From assembly GCA_963729875.1 (NCBI GenBank), contig CAVSPR010000001.1:1-64000 (forward strand): a stretch of 64,000 bases of DNA, written 5' to 3'. Origin of the DNA: DATBSL01 sp963729875 (GTDB taxonomy: Bacteria; Acidobacteriota; Vicinamibacteria; Fen-336). Both the position numbers and the translations under genes were made by a program. Below, piece by piece: positions 18,925 to 28,847 of the stretch (its first letter is position 1; every line of letters starts with the position of its first letter). Under the pieces are notes generated by a model that was given only the letters and a program-made list of their open reading frames with translations, did no database searches and had not been told where the DNA came from.

Positions 18925-19248
18925 GGGCGGATGGCCGCGCGGAGGACGACTCTTTCGGGCATGATCGCGTGGCCCCCTGGCACCAGGATCCAGCCTACGG
19001 GATCGGAATGGCGTGGGTCCAATACGTTGTTTCGCGGCAACGCATAGGATTACTTCGATGGGTGCCCGGCTCGCAGCTCGAAGGCGTGACGTCCTCGCCT
19101 CGGGGCGTGAGGCCACGTCCGCGTGCTATACTGCGCTCACGTCACCCCCGTAGCGGGCCCCCAGCTCCGCGGCGCGTTCCTGCCTCGTAACTGCAAACTG
19201 GTCCTGAGGCCAGAGGTCCCTTCCCGCGCCGGGCCGAAGAGGCCGAAG
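18925..19248. other. Divergent intergenic region with one promoter-like element
   Basis: About 320 bases between the phosphatase start and the 61-residue ORF. It contains an extended -10 type sequence, TGCTATACT (19124-19132, forward strand), about 120 bases before the ORF at 19249. No clear -35, no RNA gene and no repeat was seen. Confidence 0.4.
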
Positions 19249-19434
19249 ATGAACATGCTGAGCAGGGCGTTCCAGGCGCTACGTGTCTGGATGGGACTCG
19301 GGGATGCATCCGATTCGCACCTCACCCCGGAGCACGGCTGGCTCCTGCCTGTCCCGGCCGAGGCCCGCAGCCGGCGGGAAAACCCCGCCGCGACGCAAGC
19401 CGGGCGGCCGGGCGAGGGGAGGGGGCAGGCGTGA
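19249..19434 (+). CDS. Hypothetical 61-residue protein
   Basis: ATG 19249 with GAAGAGG upstream encodes MNMLSRAFQALRVWMGLGD followed by a low-complexity polar tail. Its stop overlaps the GTG of the omega-like gene (GTGA), the only strong support for translation. No family recognised. Confidence 0.4.
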   Translation: MNMLSRAFQALRVWMGLGDASDSHLTPEHGWLLPVPAEARSRRENPAATQAGRPGEGRGQA

Positions 19435-19646
19435 GTGCCAGCACCTCCGTCGAGCCCGTAATCGTCGAGTTCGAGTCTGCTCTCGGGCCTCTCGAGAGCC
19501 GGTTCCACGTCGTGGCCGTGGCCTGCCAGCGTGTCGTGCAGCTCCAAAACGGGTCGCGGCTGCGCCTCGACCTGGCCGGCCACAAGCCCTGCGTGGTGGC
19601 GGTGGCCGAGGTCGTCGCCGGCGCCGTGCCGTACTACCTCTCGTAG
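19431..19646 (+). CDS. RNA polymerase omega-subunit-like protein
   Basis: A 71-residue protein resembling RpoZ/Rpb6. LESRFHVVAVACQRVVQLQ aligns with the omega core helix (SRFxLVxxAxxRAxQL), and the following DLAGHKPCVVAVAEVVAGAV matches the KPTxxALxEIxxGKI segment. Omega helps assemble and stabilise the RNA polymerase beta-prime subunit. Unlike most genomes, gmk is not upstream and spoT is not downstream. Several consensus residues are altered, so it may be a divergent or second copy. Starts at GTG 19431 overlapping the previous stop. Confidence 0.6.
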   Translation: MSASTSVEPVIVEFESALGPLESRFHVVAVACQRVVQLQNGSRLRLDLAGHKPCVVAVAEVVAGAVPYYLS

Positions 19647-19967
19647 CGCTCGCGGCGGCACCGGCGCGCGGCTCTTGCCGCGCTCGTCTCCCCGGTGGTA
19701 GCGTCTCGGCCGAGCGCTGCGGCGCCGGGGAGCATGACCGGCGATTACGCCTACACGCCGTACGTCTGGCCGCCAATGCTGGCATCGCCGGCGCTGCTGC
19801 TGGTGCCGGCGGGCTACGCCCGGCGTGAGCTCCGATGTCGTCGCTTTCGACTTGGCGACGGCCCAGCCCGCTCTGACCACCGACGACCTGCTGCGCGCCA
19901 TCGAGGGCCGGATGGGTGCCCGGACGAAACGAGAGCGCCCGTGAGCGCGAGAGACGGGAGGACTGCC
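19647..19967 (+). other. Gene-poor stretch with coding fragments
   Basis: About 320 bases with no intact gene. From 19734 a short frame reads YAYTPYVWPPMLASPALLL, resembling the start of 7TM-type histidine kinase N-terminal modules, but it runs into unrelated sequence. An overlapping frame from GTG 19825 to 19944 gives a 39-residue hydrophilic peptide without recognisable family. Together these look like remnants; the RND adaptor begins at 19968. Confidence 0.35.
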
Positions 19968-21080
19968 GTGCGATACCTGCTCTTCATCCTGGCCCTGCTG
20001 ACGGTCGCGGGATGCGGCCGCGAGGGCGCCAAGCCGGGCGAAGCCGCGAAACCGGTCGAGGTCACCGCGGTGACCGTGAGCCCCCGGGACGTGCCGATCG
20101 CCTACGAGTTCGTCGCCCAGACCCAGAGCTCGCGCCAGGTCAACGTCCAGGCCCGGGTGGGCGGCTTCCTCGAGAAGCGCGTCTACACCGAGGGCACCAT
20201 GGTCAAGGAGGGGGACGTCCTCTTCCTGATGGACGCCAAGCCCTTCCAGGTCCAGGTCGACGCGCAGGAGGCGGCCCTCGCCCGGCAGCAGGCGAGCCTG
20301 GACGTGGCGCGGGCCGACCTCGAGCGCACGAAGCCGCTCGCCGCCCAGGACGCGCTCTCGCAGAAGGACCTGGACGACGCCAACGGCCAGTTCCTGGCCG
20401 CGGCGGCGGCCGTCGAGGAGGCGAAGGCCCGGCTGGAGACGGCGAAGCTCAACCTGTCGTACTGCACGATCGTCTCCCCGGTGACCGGCATCACGGGGGC
20501 GGCCGTGCTGCAGGACGGGACGTACGTCAACCCCCTGAACAGCCTCCTGACCACGGTGGCGGTGCTGTCGCCGATCTGGGTCAACTTCAGCGTCTCCGAG
20601 AACGAGCTCCACGCGGTCCGCGAGCAGATGGAGAAGGGCACGCTGCGCCCGCCGAAGGACGGCCTCTACGACGTCGAGGTCGTCCTCGTGGACGGCTCGC
20701 TGTTCCCGTACAAGGGGCGGATCACGTTCGCCGCCCCGTCGTTCAGCGCCGAGACCGGGACCTTCCTCATCCGGGCGAGCGTCCAGAACCCCGACGGGAT
20801 CCTGCGGCCGAACGCCTACGTCCGCGCGAGGCTCACCGGGGCCGTCCGGCCGAACGCCATCGTGGTGCCCCAGCGGGCCGTCCAGCAGGGCTCGGAGGGG
20901 AACTTCGTGTGGGTGGTGGACAAGGAGGGCAAGGCCCGGCCGCGGCCCGTCGAGGTCGGGCGCTGGCAGGGGAGCGGCTGGCTCGTCACCGAGGGCCTGC
21001 ACGCGGGGGACCAGGTGATCGTCGACGGGACCATGACGCTGCACGCCGGCACGAGCGTCGTCGTGAAGACCGCGGTGTAG
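19968..21080 (+). CDS. RND efflux periplasmic adaptor lipoprotein (AcrA/MexA-like)
   Basis: A 370-residue membrane-fusion protein. It has a lipoprotein signal (LLTVAGC, Cys near residue 15), then a beta-barrel start with VTAVTVSPRDVPI, the lipoyl half-motifs VQARVGGFLEKRVYTEGTMV and LNLSYCTIVSPVTGITG, and a coiled-coil hairpin between them (about residues 100-155). The membrane-proximal domain is near the C-terminus. It links the inner-membrane pump to the outer-membrane channel. GTG 19968 is supported by GGGAGG at 19956. The permease starts five bases after the stop, giving a three-gene operon. Confidence 0.92.
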   Translation: MRYLLFILALLTVAGCGREGAKPGEAAKPVEVTAVTVSPRDVPIAYEFVAQTQSSRQVNVQARVGGFLEKRVYTEGTMVKEGDVLFLMDAKPFQVQVDAQEAALARQQASLDVARADLERTKPLAAQDALSQKDLDDANGQFLAAAAAVEEAKARLETAKLNLSYCTIVSPVTGITGAAVLQDGTYVNPLNSLLTTVAVLSPIWVNFSVSENELHAVREQMEKGTLRPPKDGLYDVEVVLVDGSLFPYKGRITFAAPSFSAETGTFLIRASVQNPDGILRPNAYVRARLTGAVRPNAIVVPQRAVQQGSEGNFVWVVDKEGKARPRPVEVGRWQGSGWLVTEGLHAGDQVIVDGTMTLHAGTSVVVKTAV

Positions 21081-21084
21081 CGCC

Positions 21085-24000
21085 ATGCTCTCGAGGTTCT
21101 TCATCGAGCGGCCGATCTTCGCGGCGGTCGTGTCGATCATCCTGTGCCTGGCCGGGCTCGTGGCCATGAGCTCCCTGCCCGTCGAGCAGTACCCCACGAT
21201 CACCCCGGTCCAGGTGACGGTCACCGCCACCTACCCGGGCGCCGACTCGAAGACGCTCGCCGACTCCGTGGCCGCGCCCATCGAGGCCCAGATCAACGGC
21301 GTCGACAACATGATCTACATGTCGTCGACGAGCTCCTCCACCGGCATGCTGACGATCACCGTGTACTTCACCCTCGACACCGACCCCGACATCGCCCAGG
21401 TGCAGGTGCAGAACCGGGTGAACCTCGCCGCGCCCCAGCTGCCGTCGGCGGTGGTGCAGCAGGGCGTCTCGGTGCAGAAGAAGTCGGCGTCGATCATGAT
21501 GCTGATCGGCATCTACTCGAAGGAGAAGCGCTACAGCCCCGAGTACATCGCCAACTACGCGAACGTCTACGTCCTCGACGCGCTCAAGCGGGTGCCGGGG
21601 GCCGGGCAGGCCTCGATCATGGGCGTCCCCGACCAGGCGATGCGGATCTGGATGAACCCGGACCGGATGGCCTCGCTCGGGATCACCACCAGCGACATCC
21701 AGAAGGCGGTGCAGAGCCAGAACGCCCTCTACGGGGCGGGACAGATCGGCCAGCAGCCCACGGCCGGGCACGTGGAGCTGACGTTCCCGGTCGTGACCCA
21801 GCAGCCCTACACCGAGCCCGAGGGCTACGAGAGCATCATCCTCCGCGCCGGCAAGGGCGAGGGGGCCATCGTCCGGCTGAAGGACGTGGCCCGGGTCGAG
21901 GTGGGGCTGCGGCAGTACGTCATGGACAGCCGGCTGAGCGGCCGGCCCGCCTCGTTCGTCGCGGTCTACCAGCAGCCGGGCGCCAACGCCCTCCAGGTCT
22001 CGGAGGCGGTCCGCAAGACGCTCGAGCAGCTCAGGCCCCGCTTCCCCGACGGCCTCGACTACTCGATCGCGCTCGACACCACGGAGTTCGTGCGCCTCTC
22101 GATCGACGAGGTCATCCACACTCTCTTCGAGGCCATCGTCCTCGTGGTGCTGGTCGTCTACCTCTTCCTGCAGAGCTTCCGCGCCACCCTCATCTGCTCG
22201 ACCGCGGTCGTGGTCGCCCTCCTCGGCACGTTCCCCTTCATGCTCGCCCTCGGGTTCTCCGTGAACCTGCTCACGCTCTTCGGTCTCGTGCTCGCCATTG
22301 GCATCGTCGTGGACGACGCGATCGTGGTGGTGGAGAACGTCGAGCGGAACATGACCCAGAAGCACCTCGGCGTGAAGGAGGCCACCATCGCCGCCATGAG
22401 CGAGGTGGTGAGCCCGGTGATCGCGACCGTGCTCGTCATGGCCTCGATCTTCGTCCCCGCCGCCTTCCTGCCCGGCACGACCGGCCAGCTCTACAAGCAG
22501 TTCGCGATCACCATCGCGATCTCGGTGGCGATCTCCGGCTTCGTCGCCCTCACCCTGACCCCGGCCCTGTGCGGCGTCTTCATCCGGCACACGGCCCCGC
22601 CGCAGCGGGGCTTCTTCGCCTGGTTCAACCGGAAGTTCGACGACCTCACCCAGGCCTTCGGCCGGATGGTGGTGCTGGTCATCCGGAGGATGGCCATCGC
22701 CTTCCTCTTCCTCGTGGTCTTCGTGGGCCTGATCGTGACCTTCTTCAAGGTGCTGCCCACCAGCTTCGTGCCGAACGAGGACCAGGGCTACGTCATGACG
22801 GCCATCCTCATGCCGGACGCGGCCAGCCTCGACCGGACGGACGCGGTAACCACGAGGGTCGACGCGATCTTCGGCGAGACGGCCGGCGTCGCCGACCGCA
22901 GCGCGTTCACCGGCTACAGCCTGCTCGACGCCGGCATGAAGACGAACGCCGGCACCCTCTTCGTGATGCTGAAGCCGTACGACGAGCGCTACGCCTCGAT
23001 CGCCAAGGCCAGGGCCGAGAACGCGGGCGCGGTGCTCCGGGGCGTCTACGCGAAGAGCCGGGACATCCGGGAGGGGCTCGTCATCCCGGTCGCCCCCCCC
23101 GCGATACCCGGCATCGGCACGACCGGCGGCTTCGAGTTCTGGGTCCAGGACAGCGGGGGGGGGACCCGGCCCGGCTCGACCAGGTGACCCAGCAGGTCCT
23201 CGGCAAGGCGCGGGAGCGCCCCGAGCTGGCCGGGCTCAACACGACCTTCCGCGCCAGCACCCTGCAGCTGCGGGCCGAGGTAGACCGCGAGAAGACGACG
23301 CTCCTCGGCGTCCCGATCTCCGACGTGTACAGCGCCATCCAGGCCCAGTTCGGCTCGCTGATGGCCAGCCAGTACAACGAGTTCAGCCGGGTCTGGTGGG
23401 TCGTTCTCCAGTCGGACCCGAGGTACCGCCAGAGCCCCGACGACCTCACCCGCCTCTACACGCGCTCGAGCGCCGGGGACATGGTGCCGCTGTCGGCCCT
23501 GGTGAGGACGTCGTGGGTCAAGGGCCCCGATCTCCTGCCGCACTTCAACGGCCTCCCCGCGGCGAAGATCAACGGACAGGCCGCTCCCGGGTACAGCTCG
23601 GGCCAGGCCATCGCGGCCATGGAGGAGGTGGCGCGCGAGGCCCTGCCCGCGGGCTACACGTTCGCGTGGTCGGGCCTCGCCTTCGAGGAGAAGCAGTCCG
23701 CGGGCACCTCGACGGCCGCCTTCGCGTTCGGGCTCGTCATCGTGTTCCTCGTCCTCGCCGCCCAGTACGAGTCGTGGACGCTGCCCGGCGCGGTCATGAC
23801 CGCGGTGCCCTTCGGCATCTTCGGCGCCCTGCTCTTCAACTGGCTGCGGGGCCTCGAGAACGACGTCTACTTCCAGATCGGGCTGCTCGTCCTGATCGGC
23901 CTCGGCGCGAAGAACGCGCTGCTGCGGGTCACCTTCGCGGTGGAGCTGCGCCGGCAGGGCCGCTCGCTCATGGACGCGACGATCGAGGCGGGCGAGATGC

Positions 24001-24227
24001 GCCTGCGGCCGATCATCATGACCTCGCTCGCGTTCGTCCTCGGCGTCCTGCCCCTCGCGGTCGCCACCGGGGTCGGCGCCAACTCGCGCCACTCCATCGG
24101 CACCGGCATCATCGGCGGCATGCTCGGCGAGACGACGCTGGCGATGCTCTACGTGCCGCTGTTCTTCTACCTCTTCGAGAGCCTGACGGAGAGGCTCGCC
24201 GAACGGAAGAAGAAGGGAGGGGACTGA
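21085..24227 (+). CDS. RND multidrug efflux permease (HAE1 family), one frame change
   Basis: An AcrB/MexB-type proton-drug antiporter. Frame one (21085-23187) gives MLSRFFIERPIFAAVVSII, the first porter domains, and TM4 with the proton-relay region LAIGIVVDDAIVVVENVER. Frame two continues from about 23160 through the second half with LAAQYESWTLPGAVM and the C-terminal helices, ending at TERLAERKKKGGD. The break is in a run of nine G (23155-23163). One more G restores an uninterrupted 1047-residue protein, the normal length. This is either a homopolymer error or a slippable tract. It lies between adaptor and outer-membrane factor. Confidence 0.9.
23155..23163 (+). repeat. Nine-G homopolymer at the frame change of the RND permease
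   Basis: An uninterrupted run of nine G separates the two permease frames. Ten would keep the frame open. It could be an assembly undercall or a phase-variable tract. Confidence 0.85.
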
Positions 24228-24228
24228 C

Positions 24229-25647
24229 ATGCGCCGGATGGCCGTGGCGCTCGTCGCCGGTCCGCTCGCCGCCTGCATGATGGGACCCAACTACCACCGC
24301 CCGTCCGTGGAGGCCCCTCCCGCCTACCGCTTCGAGATGGCGGAGGCCCGGGACACCGCCAACACGGCCTGGTGGCACCAGTTCGAGGACCCCGTGCTCG
24401 ACGGCCTCATCGCCGACGCCCTCGCCCACAACCTGGACGTCCAGATCGCCGCCGCCAACGTCGAGCAGGCCGCGGCGGTGCTCACCCAGGCCAGGGCTCC
24501 CCTCTACCCGCAGGCGGGCTACAGCGGCGACGCCTCGAAGGGCCGCGGCTCCGAGATGAACGCGACGCCCATCCCGCCGAGCGTCCCGAACCCCCAGACC
24601 TCGTACCAGGTCCTGGCCGGGGCGAGCTGGGAGCTCGACCTCTGGGGCCGGATCCGGCGCCTCTCCGAGGCCGCGCGGGCGGAGCTCTACGCCACCGAGG
24701 AGGCCCGCCGCGGCGTCGTCCTCTCCCTCGTGTCGGCCGTGGCGACGAGCTACGTCCAGCTGCGCGCCTACGACGAGCAGCTCGTGATCGCGCGGCGAAC
24801 GAAGGACGCGTACGGCGAGTCCGTAAGGCTCTTCGAGCTGCAGCACAAGCACGGCGTCGTGTCGCGCATGACGGTGGAGCAGGCGCGAACGCAGTACGAG
24901 ACCGCGGCCGCCGCCGTCCCGAGCATCGAGTCCGCGATCGCCCAGACCGAGAACGCCCTCTCGCTCCTCCTCGGCCGCAACCCCGGGCCGATCCCCAGGG
25001 GGCTCTCGATCACGGCCCTCACGCTGCCGCCGGTGCCTTCCGGGATTCCCTCGGAGGTGCTCGAGCAGCGTCCCGACGTGCGCCAGGCCGAGCAGGCGCT
25101 CGTCGCGGCCAACGCCCGGATCGGCGCGGCCAAGGCCCTCTACTTCCCGACGATCTCCCTGACCGGGGGCTACGGCACGGCGAGCGCCGAGCTCAGCGAT
25201 CTCTTCAAGGGGCCGTCGAAGGTCTGGAGCTACGCGGGCTCGATCGTGGGGCCGATCTTCACGGGCGGGGCGACCCGGGCCGGGGTGCGGCAGGCCGAGG
25301 CCGGCCGCAAGGCCGCCGAGCTCGGCTACGTGGCGGCCATCCAGAGCGCCTTCGCCGACGTCGACGACGCGCTGATCAGCCGGCAGAAGCTGGCCGAGCA
25401 GCTCGACGCCCAGGGGCGGCTGGTGACGGCCGCGAGGGAGTATGCGCGCCTCGCCCGGCTCCAGTTCGACGGAGGGGTGGCGCCGTACATGACCGTGCTC
25501 CAGGCCGAGCAGGCGCTCTTCCCGGCCGAGCTCAACGAGGTGCAGACCCGCGCCTCCCTCTTCGCCTCGACGGTCAACGTCTACAAGGCGATGGGCGGCG
25601 GCTGGGTGGCCCAGGCGGAGACGCTCACGCAGGCGCAGGTACCGTAG
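24229..25647 (+). CDS. RND outer-membrane channel lipoprotein (OprM/NodT family)
   Basis: A 472-residue TolC-like outer-membrane factor. It has a lipoprotein signal ending LAAC (Cys near residue 16), then MMGPNYHRPSVEAP, typical of OprM/NodT proteins. Two internal repeats of long helices plus beta segments follow, including SWELDLWGRIRRLSEAARAE and YFPTISLTGGYG. It forms the exit duct for the RND pump. It begins one base after the permease stop, completing the tripartite operon. Confidence 0.93.
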   Translation: MRRMAVALVAGPLAACMMGPNYHRPSVEAPPAYRFEMAEARDTANTAWWHQFEDPVLDGLIADALAHNLDVQIAAANVEQAAAVLTQARAPLYPQAGYSGDASKGRGSEMNATPIPPSVPNPQTSYQVLAGASWELDLWGRIRRLSEAARAELYATEEARRGVVLSLVSAVATSYVQLRAYDEQLVIARRTKDAYGESVRLFELQHKHGVVSRMTVEQARTQYETAAAAVPSIESAIAQTENALSLLLGRNPGPIPRGLSITALTLPPVPSGIPSEVLEQRPDVRQAEQALVAANARIGAAKALYFPTISLTGGYGTASAELSDLFKGPSKVWSYAGSIVGPIFTGGATRAGVRQAEAGRKAAELGYVAAIQSAFADVDDALISRQKLAEQLDAQGRLVTAAREYARLARLQFDGGVAPYMTVLQAEQALFPAELNEVQTRASLFASTVNVYKAMGGGWVAQAETLTQAQVP

Positions 25648-25669
25648 CCGCGCGACTCCTCGAGGAAAC

Positions 25670-25786
25670 GTGCTCGCCGCGATCGGCGTCGTTCTCGTCG
25701 TCGCCGGCCTCGCGCTCATGCGCGGGGGCGGGCTGATGGTGGCGATCGCCGGGGCCATGCTCGTCGTGTACGCGGTTCTGACCTGA
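25670..25786 (+). CDS. 38-residue hydrophobic peptide, putative
   Basis: GTG 25670 to TGA 25786 encodes an almost fully hydrophobic peptide with two short helices (AAIGVVLVVAGLALM and GLMVAIAGAMLVVYAVL) joined by RGGG. GAGGAAAC precedes the start. It resembles other tiny membrane proteins in the window but has no recognised family, and chance ORFs of this size are common at this GC. Confidence 0.4.
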   Translation: MLAAIGVVLVVAGLALMRGGGLMVAIAGAMLVVYAVLT

Positions 25787-25864
25787 CCGATCCGCTTCGT
25801 CGCCTTGAGCCGTAGGGACCATTGACTCACGTCCACTCGATCGCCTCCACTGCGTGGGGGTCAC

Positions 25865-26350
25865 ATGAGCAACTTCATACGGCTCTTCGAGTCGGCCGAC
25901 TTCACTCCGGCTCGCGAGGTGCGCGAACGCAACGCCGAACCAGCCCCGGACCGTCAGAAGGGCGTCGGTGACGCTCCGAGGAAGATCCCGAGGGCGGAGC
26001 TCGAGAGCCTCGCGCAGACGCCGCTCGAGGACATCCGGAAGTACCGCGATACCGTCGCTCGCTGCGCCGCCGTTTTCGGACCTGGCACGCCGCAGACGCT
26101 GCGGGCGGTGAGCCTCCTGGTCATCCCGTTCTTCTCCGGCTCGAAGGTCAGGGAGCTCGACGATCGCCTCGGTCTAGACGGGCGCCTGCGCACGCGGTTC
26201 GACCAGATCGACACGCGCGTCCGCGAGTGGAAGGAGAAGGCCCTGGACGCGGTGAACGGGGGCGATCCCGAGGGCTTCAGGCTCGTCGACCAAGCGGTCG
26301 ATCGCGCGGCGGAGCTCCTGCAGACCATCAGGGAATCGCGCGCGGAGTGA
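25865..26350 (+). CDS. Hypothetical soluble helical protein
   Basis: A 161-residue, charged and mostly helical protein. It has a disordered basic N-terminal third, then SLAQTPLEDIRKYRDTVARC, a short hydrophobic stretch (TLRAVSLLVIPFF) and a C-terminal helix with many Asp/Arg. No signal peptide and no recognised family. Codon usage is normal for the window, and the next gene starts 34 bases later on the same strand. Confidence 0.55.
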   Translation: MSNFIRLFESADFTPAREVRERNAEPAPDRQKGVGDAPRKIPRAELESLAQTPLEDIRKYRDTVARCAAVFGPGTPQTLRAVSLLVIPFFSGSKVRELDDRLGLDGRLRTRFDQIDTRVREWKEKALDAVNGGDPEGFRLVDQAVDRAAELLQTIRESRAE

Positions 26351-26384
26351 CCGCGCGACCGGGGAGGGCTCGGGAGAAGTCGAG

Positions 26385-26705
26385 GTGAGCCGCCTGCTCG
26401 ACCGCTTCCTGTTCGGGGAGGACGGCAGCCTCGAGGGGCTCGCGCGGCGCGTGGCCAGGCTCGAGGCCGAGCTTGCCGGGCCTCCGCCCGGCGCTGACGG
26501 CGTCAGGGCGCACCTGGGGAAGGAGCTCTCCGACGCCCGTGCCTCCCTGCAATTCGCGACGGCCGAGGTCGGGTACCGCTGTAGGGTCTGCGGTCACGAG
26601 TGGAGGCGCCGGCGCGTCTATCCCGACCCCGCGTGCGAGAGGTGCGGCGGCCCGCGGTGTGTCGCAGGTCGAGCCCCGGGGCCGAGGGGGTCAACGGGCG
26701 GGTAG
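26385..26705 (+). CDS. Hypothetical protein with a zinc-ribbon-like Cys motif
   Basis: A 106-residue protein with an N-terminal helical region (LEGLARRVARLEAELAG) and two CxxC pairs, CRVCGHEW and CERCGG, about 20 residues apart. This is the usual spacing of a small zinc ribbon. GTG start at 26385. It may be a nucleic-acid or protein adaptor. No closer identity. Confidence 0.55.
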   Translation: MSRLLDRFLFGEDGSLEGLARRVARLEAELAGPPPGADGVRAHLGKELSDARASLQFATAEVGYRCRVCGHEWRRRRVYPDPACERCGGPRCVAGRAPGPRGSTGG

Positions 26706-26714
26706 AATCCACGG

Positions 26715-28820
26715 ATGTTCCGAGCTTACCGTCTCCTTGCCCTCCTCCTCGCGGCCGGCCCCGCCGTCCCGCTCGTCGCCGCACAGGTCCCGCCGACCGG
26801 CAAGCCGCCGATCACCCACGAGGCGCTGTGGCTGATGAAGCGCGTCGGCTCGCCGGCCGTCTCGCCGGGCGGCCGTTGGGCCGTCTTCCCGGTGACCGAG
26901 CCCGCCTACGACGAGAAGAAAGAGGTGCAGGACCTCTGGATCGTCCCCGTCGACGGCTCCGCGAAGGCGCGGCGGCTCACCTCCGGCCGCGCGGGCGAGA
27001 GCGCGCCGGCGTGGAGCCCCGACGGCCGGCGGCTCGCCTTCACCGCGAAGCGCGACGACGACGAGGTCGCGCAGGTCTACGTGCTCGACGTGGCCGGGGG
27101 CGGCGAGGCCCGCCGCGTCACGTCGTCCCCGCTCCCGGCGCGCGGGCCCGTCTGGAGCCCGGACGGGGCGACGATCGTCTACCAGAGCGGCGCCTACCCC
27201 GGCGCGACGGACCTCGAGTCGAGCCGCAGGCTCGCCGCCGAGAGGCGGGATGCCAAGTCGAAGGTCCGGCGCTACGAGACGTTCCCGGTCCGGCTCTGGG
27301 ACCGGTGGCTCGACGAGGCGCGCAGCCGCCTCTACGTCGTCCCCGCGGACGGGAGCGCGGCCGGTCGCGACCTGCTCGCGGGGACGAAGCTGGTCGCCGA
27401 GCCGGGCTTCAGCGGGGCCATCGGCGAGGGCGGGGGCGACGACCTGCGGCCGGCGTTCGCCCCGGACGGCGCCTCGCTGGTGATCGTGGCCTCGGTCAAC
27501 CGGAATGCCGCCGCCTACGCCCCGACCAACACCCATCTCTACCTGGTGGCCCTCTCCGGCGGCGAGCCGCGGGCCCTCACCTCCGGGACCGCGACCCACG
27601 ACGCGCCGGCCTTCTCGCCCGACGGGAAGTCGCTGTGCTTCCGCGTCAGCGAGGAGTGGGGGCGGCTCTACGCCCTCGACCGGCTCGCCTGCGCGGCGTG
27701 GCCGTGGGCCGGCGCGCCGAAGGTCCTGACCCCGGCGTTCGACCGCTCGGTGGGCGACTTCGCCTTCGCCCCCGACTCGCGGACCCTCTACCTCACCGCG
27801 GAGGACGCGGGCTTCGTGCGCCTCTACTCCGTGCCCGCCGGGGGCGGCGCGGTCGCGCCGCTCCTCGACTCGCGCGGCGCGTTCGGGGCCATCAAGTCGC
27901 CCGCGGGTGCGGCCGTCCCGGTGGTCGTGGCCGCGTGGCAGAGCGCGACCGAGCCGGCCGAGATCGTGCGTGTCGACCCGGCGACGGGGACACGCTCCCG
28001 GCTCACCGACTTCAGCGTCGAGGCCGCGGCGGCGATCGACTGGAGGCCCCTCGAGGAGTTCTCCTTCACCGGCGCCCGCGGCCGGCGCATACACAGCTTC
28101 CTCGCCCTGCCTGCCGGCTTCGACCCCGCGAAGAAATACCCCCTGCTCGTCCTCATCCACGGCGGCCACGCCAACATGTGGCGCGACTCGATCACCCTCC
28201 GCTGGAACTACCACCTGCTCGCGAGCCCGGGGTACGTGGTGCTGCTCACCGACTACCGCGGGTCGACGGGCTACGGGGAGGCGTTCACCCTCGACATCCT
28301 CGGCGATCCGCTGCGCGGGCCGGCGGACGACGTGAACCAGGCCGCCGACGAGGCGATCCGCCGCTACCCGTTCATCGACGCCACCCGCCAGGCCGCCGGG
28401 GGCGCGAGCTACGGCGGACACCTCGCCAACTGGCTCGAGGCCACCACCACGCGCTACCGCTGCCTGATCAGCCACGCGGGCCTCGCGAGCCTCGTCTCCC
28501 AGTGGGCGACGAGCGACTCGATCTACCACCGCGAGCTGATGATGGGCGCCCCGTCCTGGGACGAGCCGGAGGCGTGGCGCGACCAGAGCCCCGTGACCTA
28601 CGCCCGGAGCTTCAAGACGCCCCTGCTGCTCTCGGTGGGCGAGAACGACTACCGCGTGCCCCTGAACAACACGCTCGAGATGTACGCCGTCCTCCAGCGG
28701 ATGCGCGTGCCCGCGCGGCTGCTCGTCTGGCCCGATGAGAACCACTGGATCCTGAAGGGCGAGAACGGCCGCGCCTTCTACCGCGAGGTGCACGACTGGC
28801 TGGCGCGCTGGCTGAAGTAG
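26715..28820 (+). CDS. S9-family serine peptidase (dipeptidyl/acylaminoacyl-peptidase type), exported
   Basis: A 701-residue prolyl-oligopeptidase-family enzyme with a signal peptide (LLALLLAAGPAVPLVAA). A WD40-like beta-propeller (about residues 35-440) has repeated SPDG motifs. A C-terminal alpha/beta hydrolase follows, with nucleophile motif GGASYGGHLANW near residue 558, Asp in GENDYRVP and His in DENHW. It likely cleaves short peptides in the periplasm. TAGAAT at 26703 lies only seven bases before ATG and no Shine-Dalgarno sequence is visible, so a leaderless transcript is possible. Confidence 0.9.
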   Translation: MFRAYRLLALLLAAGPAVPLVAAQVPPTGKPPITHEALWLMKRVGSPAVSPGGRWAVFPVTEPAYDEKKEVQDLWIVPVDGSAKARRLTSGRAGESAPAWSPDGRRLAFTAKRDDDEVAQVYVLDVAGGGEARRVTSSPLPARGPVWSPDGATIVYQSGAYPGATDLESSRRLAAERRDAKSKVRRYETFPVRLWDRWLDEARSRLYVVPADGSAAGRDLLAGTKLVAEPGFSGAIGEGGGDDLRPAFAPDGASLVIVASVNRNAAAYAPTNTHLYLVALSGGEPRALTSGTATHDAPAFSPDGKSLCFRVSEEWGRLYALDRLACAAWPWAGAPKVLTPAFDRSVGDFAFAPDSRTLYLTAEDAGFVRLYSVPAGGGAVAPLLDSRGAFGAIKSPAGAAVPVVVAAWQSATEPAEIVRVDPATGTRSRLTDFSVEAAAAIDWRPLEEFSFTGARGRRIHSFLALPAGFDPAKKYPLLVLIHGGHANMWRDSITLRWNYHLLASPGYVVLLTDYRGSTGYGEAFTLDILGDPLRGPADDVNQAADEAIRRYPFIDATRQAAGGASYGGHLANWLEATTTRYRCLISHAGLASLVSQWATSDSIYHRELMMGAPSWDEPEAWRDQSPVTYARSFKTPLLLSVGENDYRVPLNNTLEMYAVLQRMRVPARLLVWPDENHWILKGENGRAFYREVHDWLARWLK

Positions 28821-28824
28821 GCTC

Positions 28825-28843
28825 CCCGCGCGGGAGGCGCGGG
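28825..28843. terminator. Hairpin between convergent genes
   Basis: A perfect 7-bp stem CCCGCGC / GCGCGGG with five-base loop in the 27-base gap between the S9 peptidase and the convergent membrane protein gene; it could serve both. Confidence 0.45.
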
Positions 28844-28847
28844 AACG

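Noticed and set aside
19734..19944. An intact histidine kinase or extended N-terminus of the RND adaptor
   Set aside because: The adaptor signal peptide and RBS are at 19968. The upstream frame has only one kinase-like helix before unrelated sequence.
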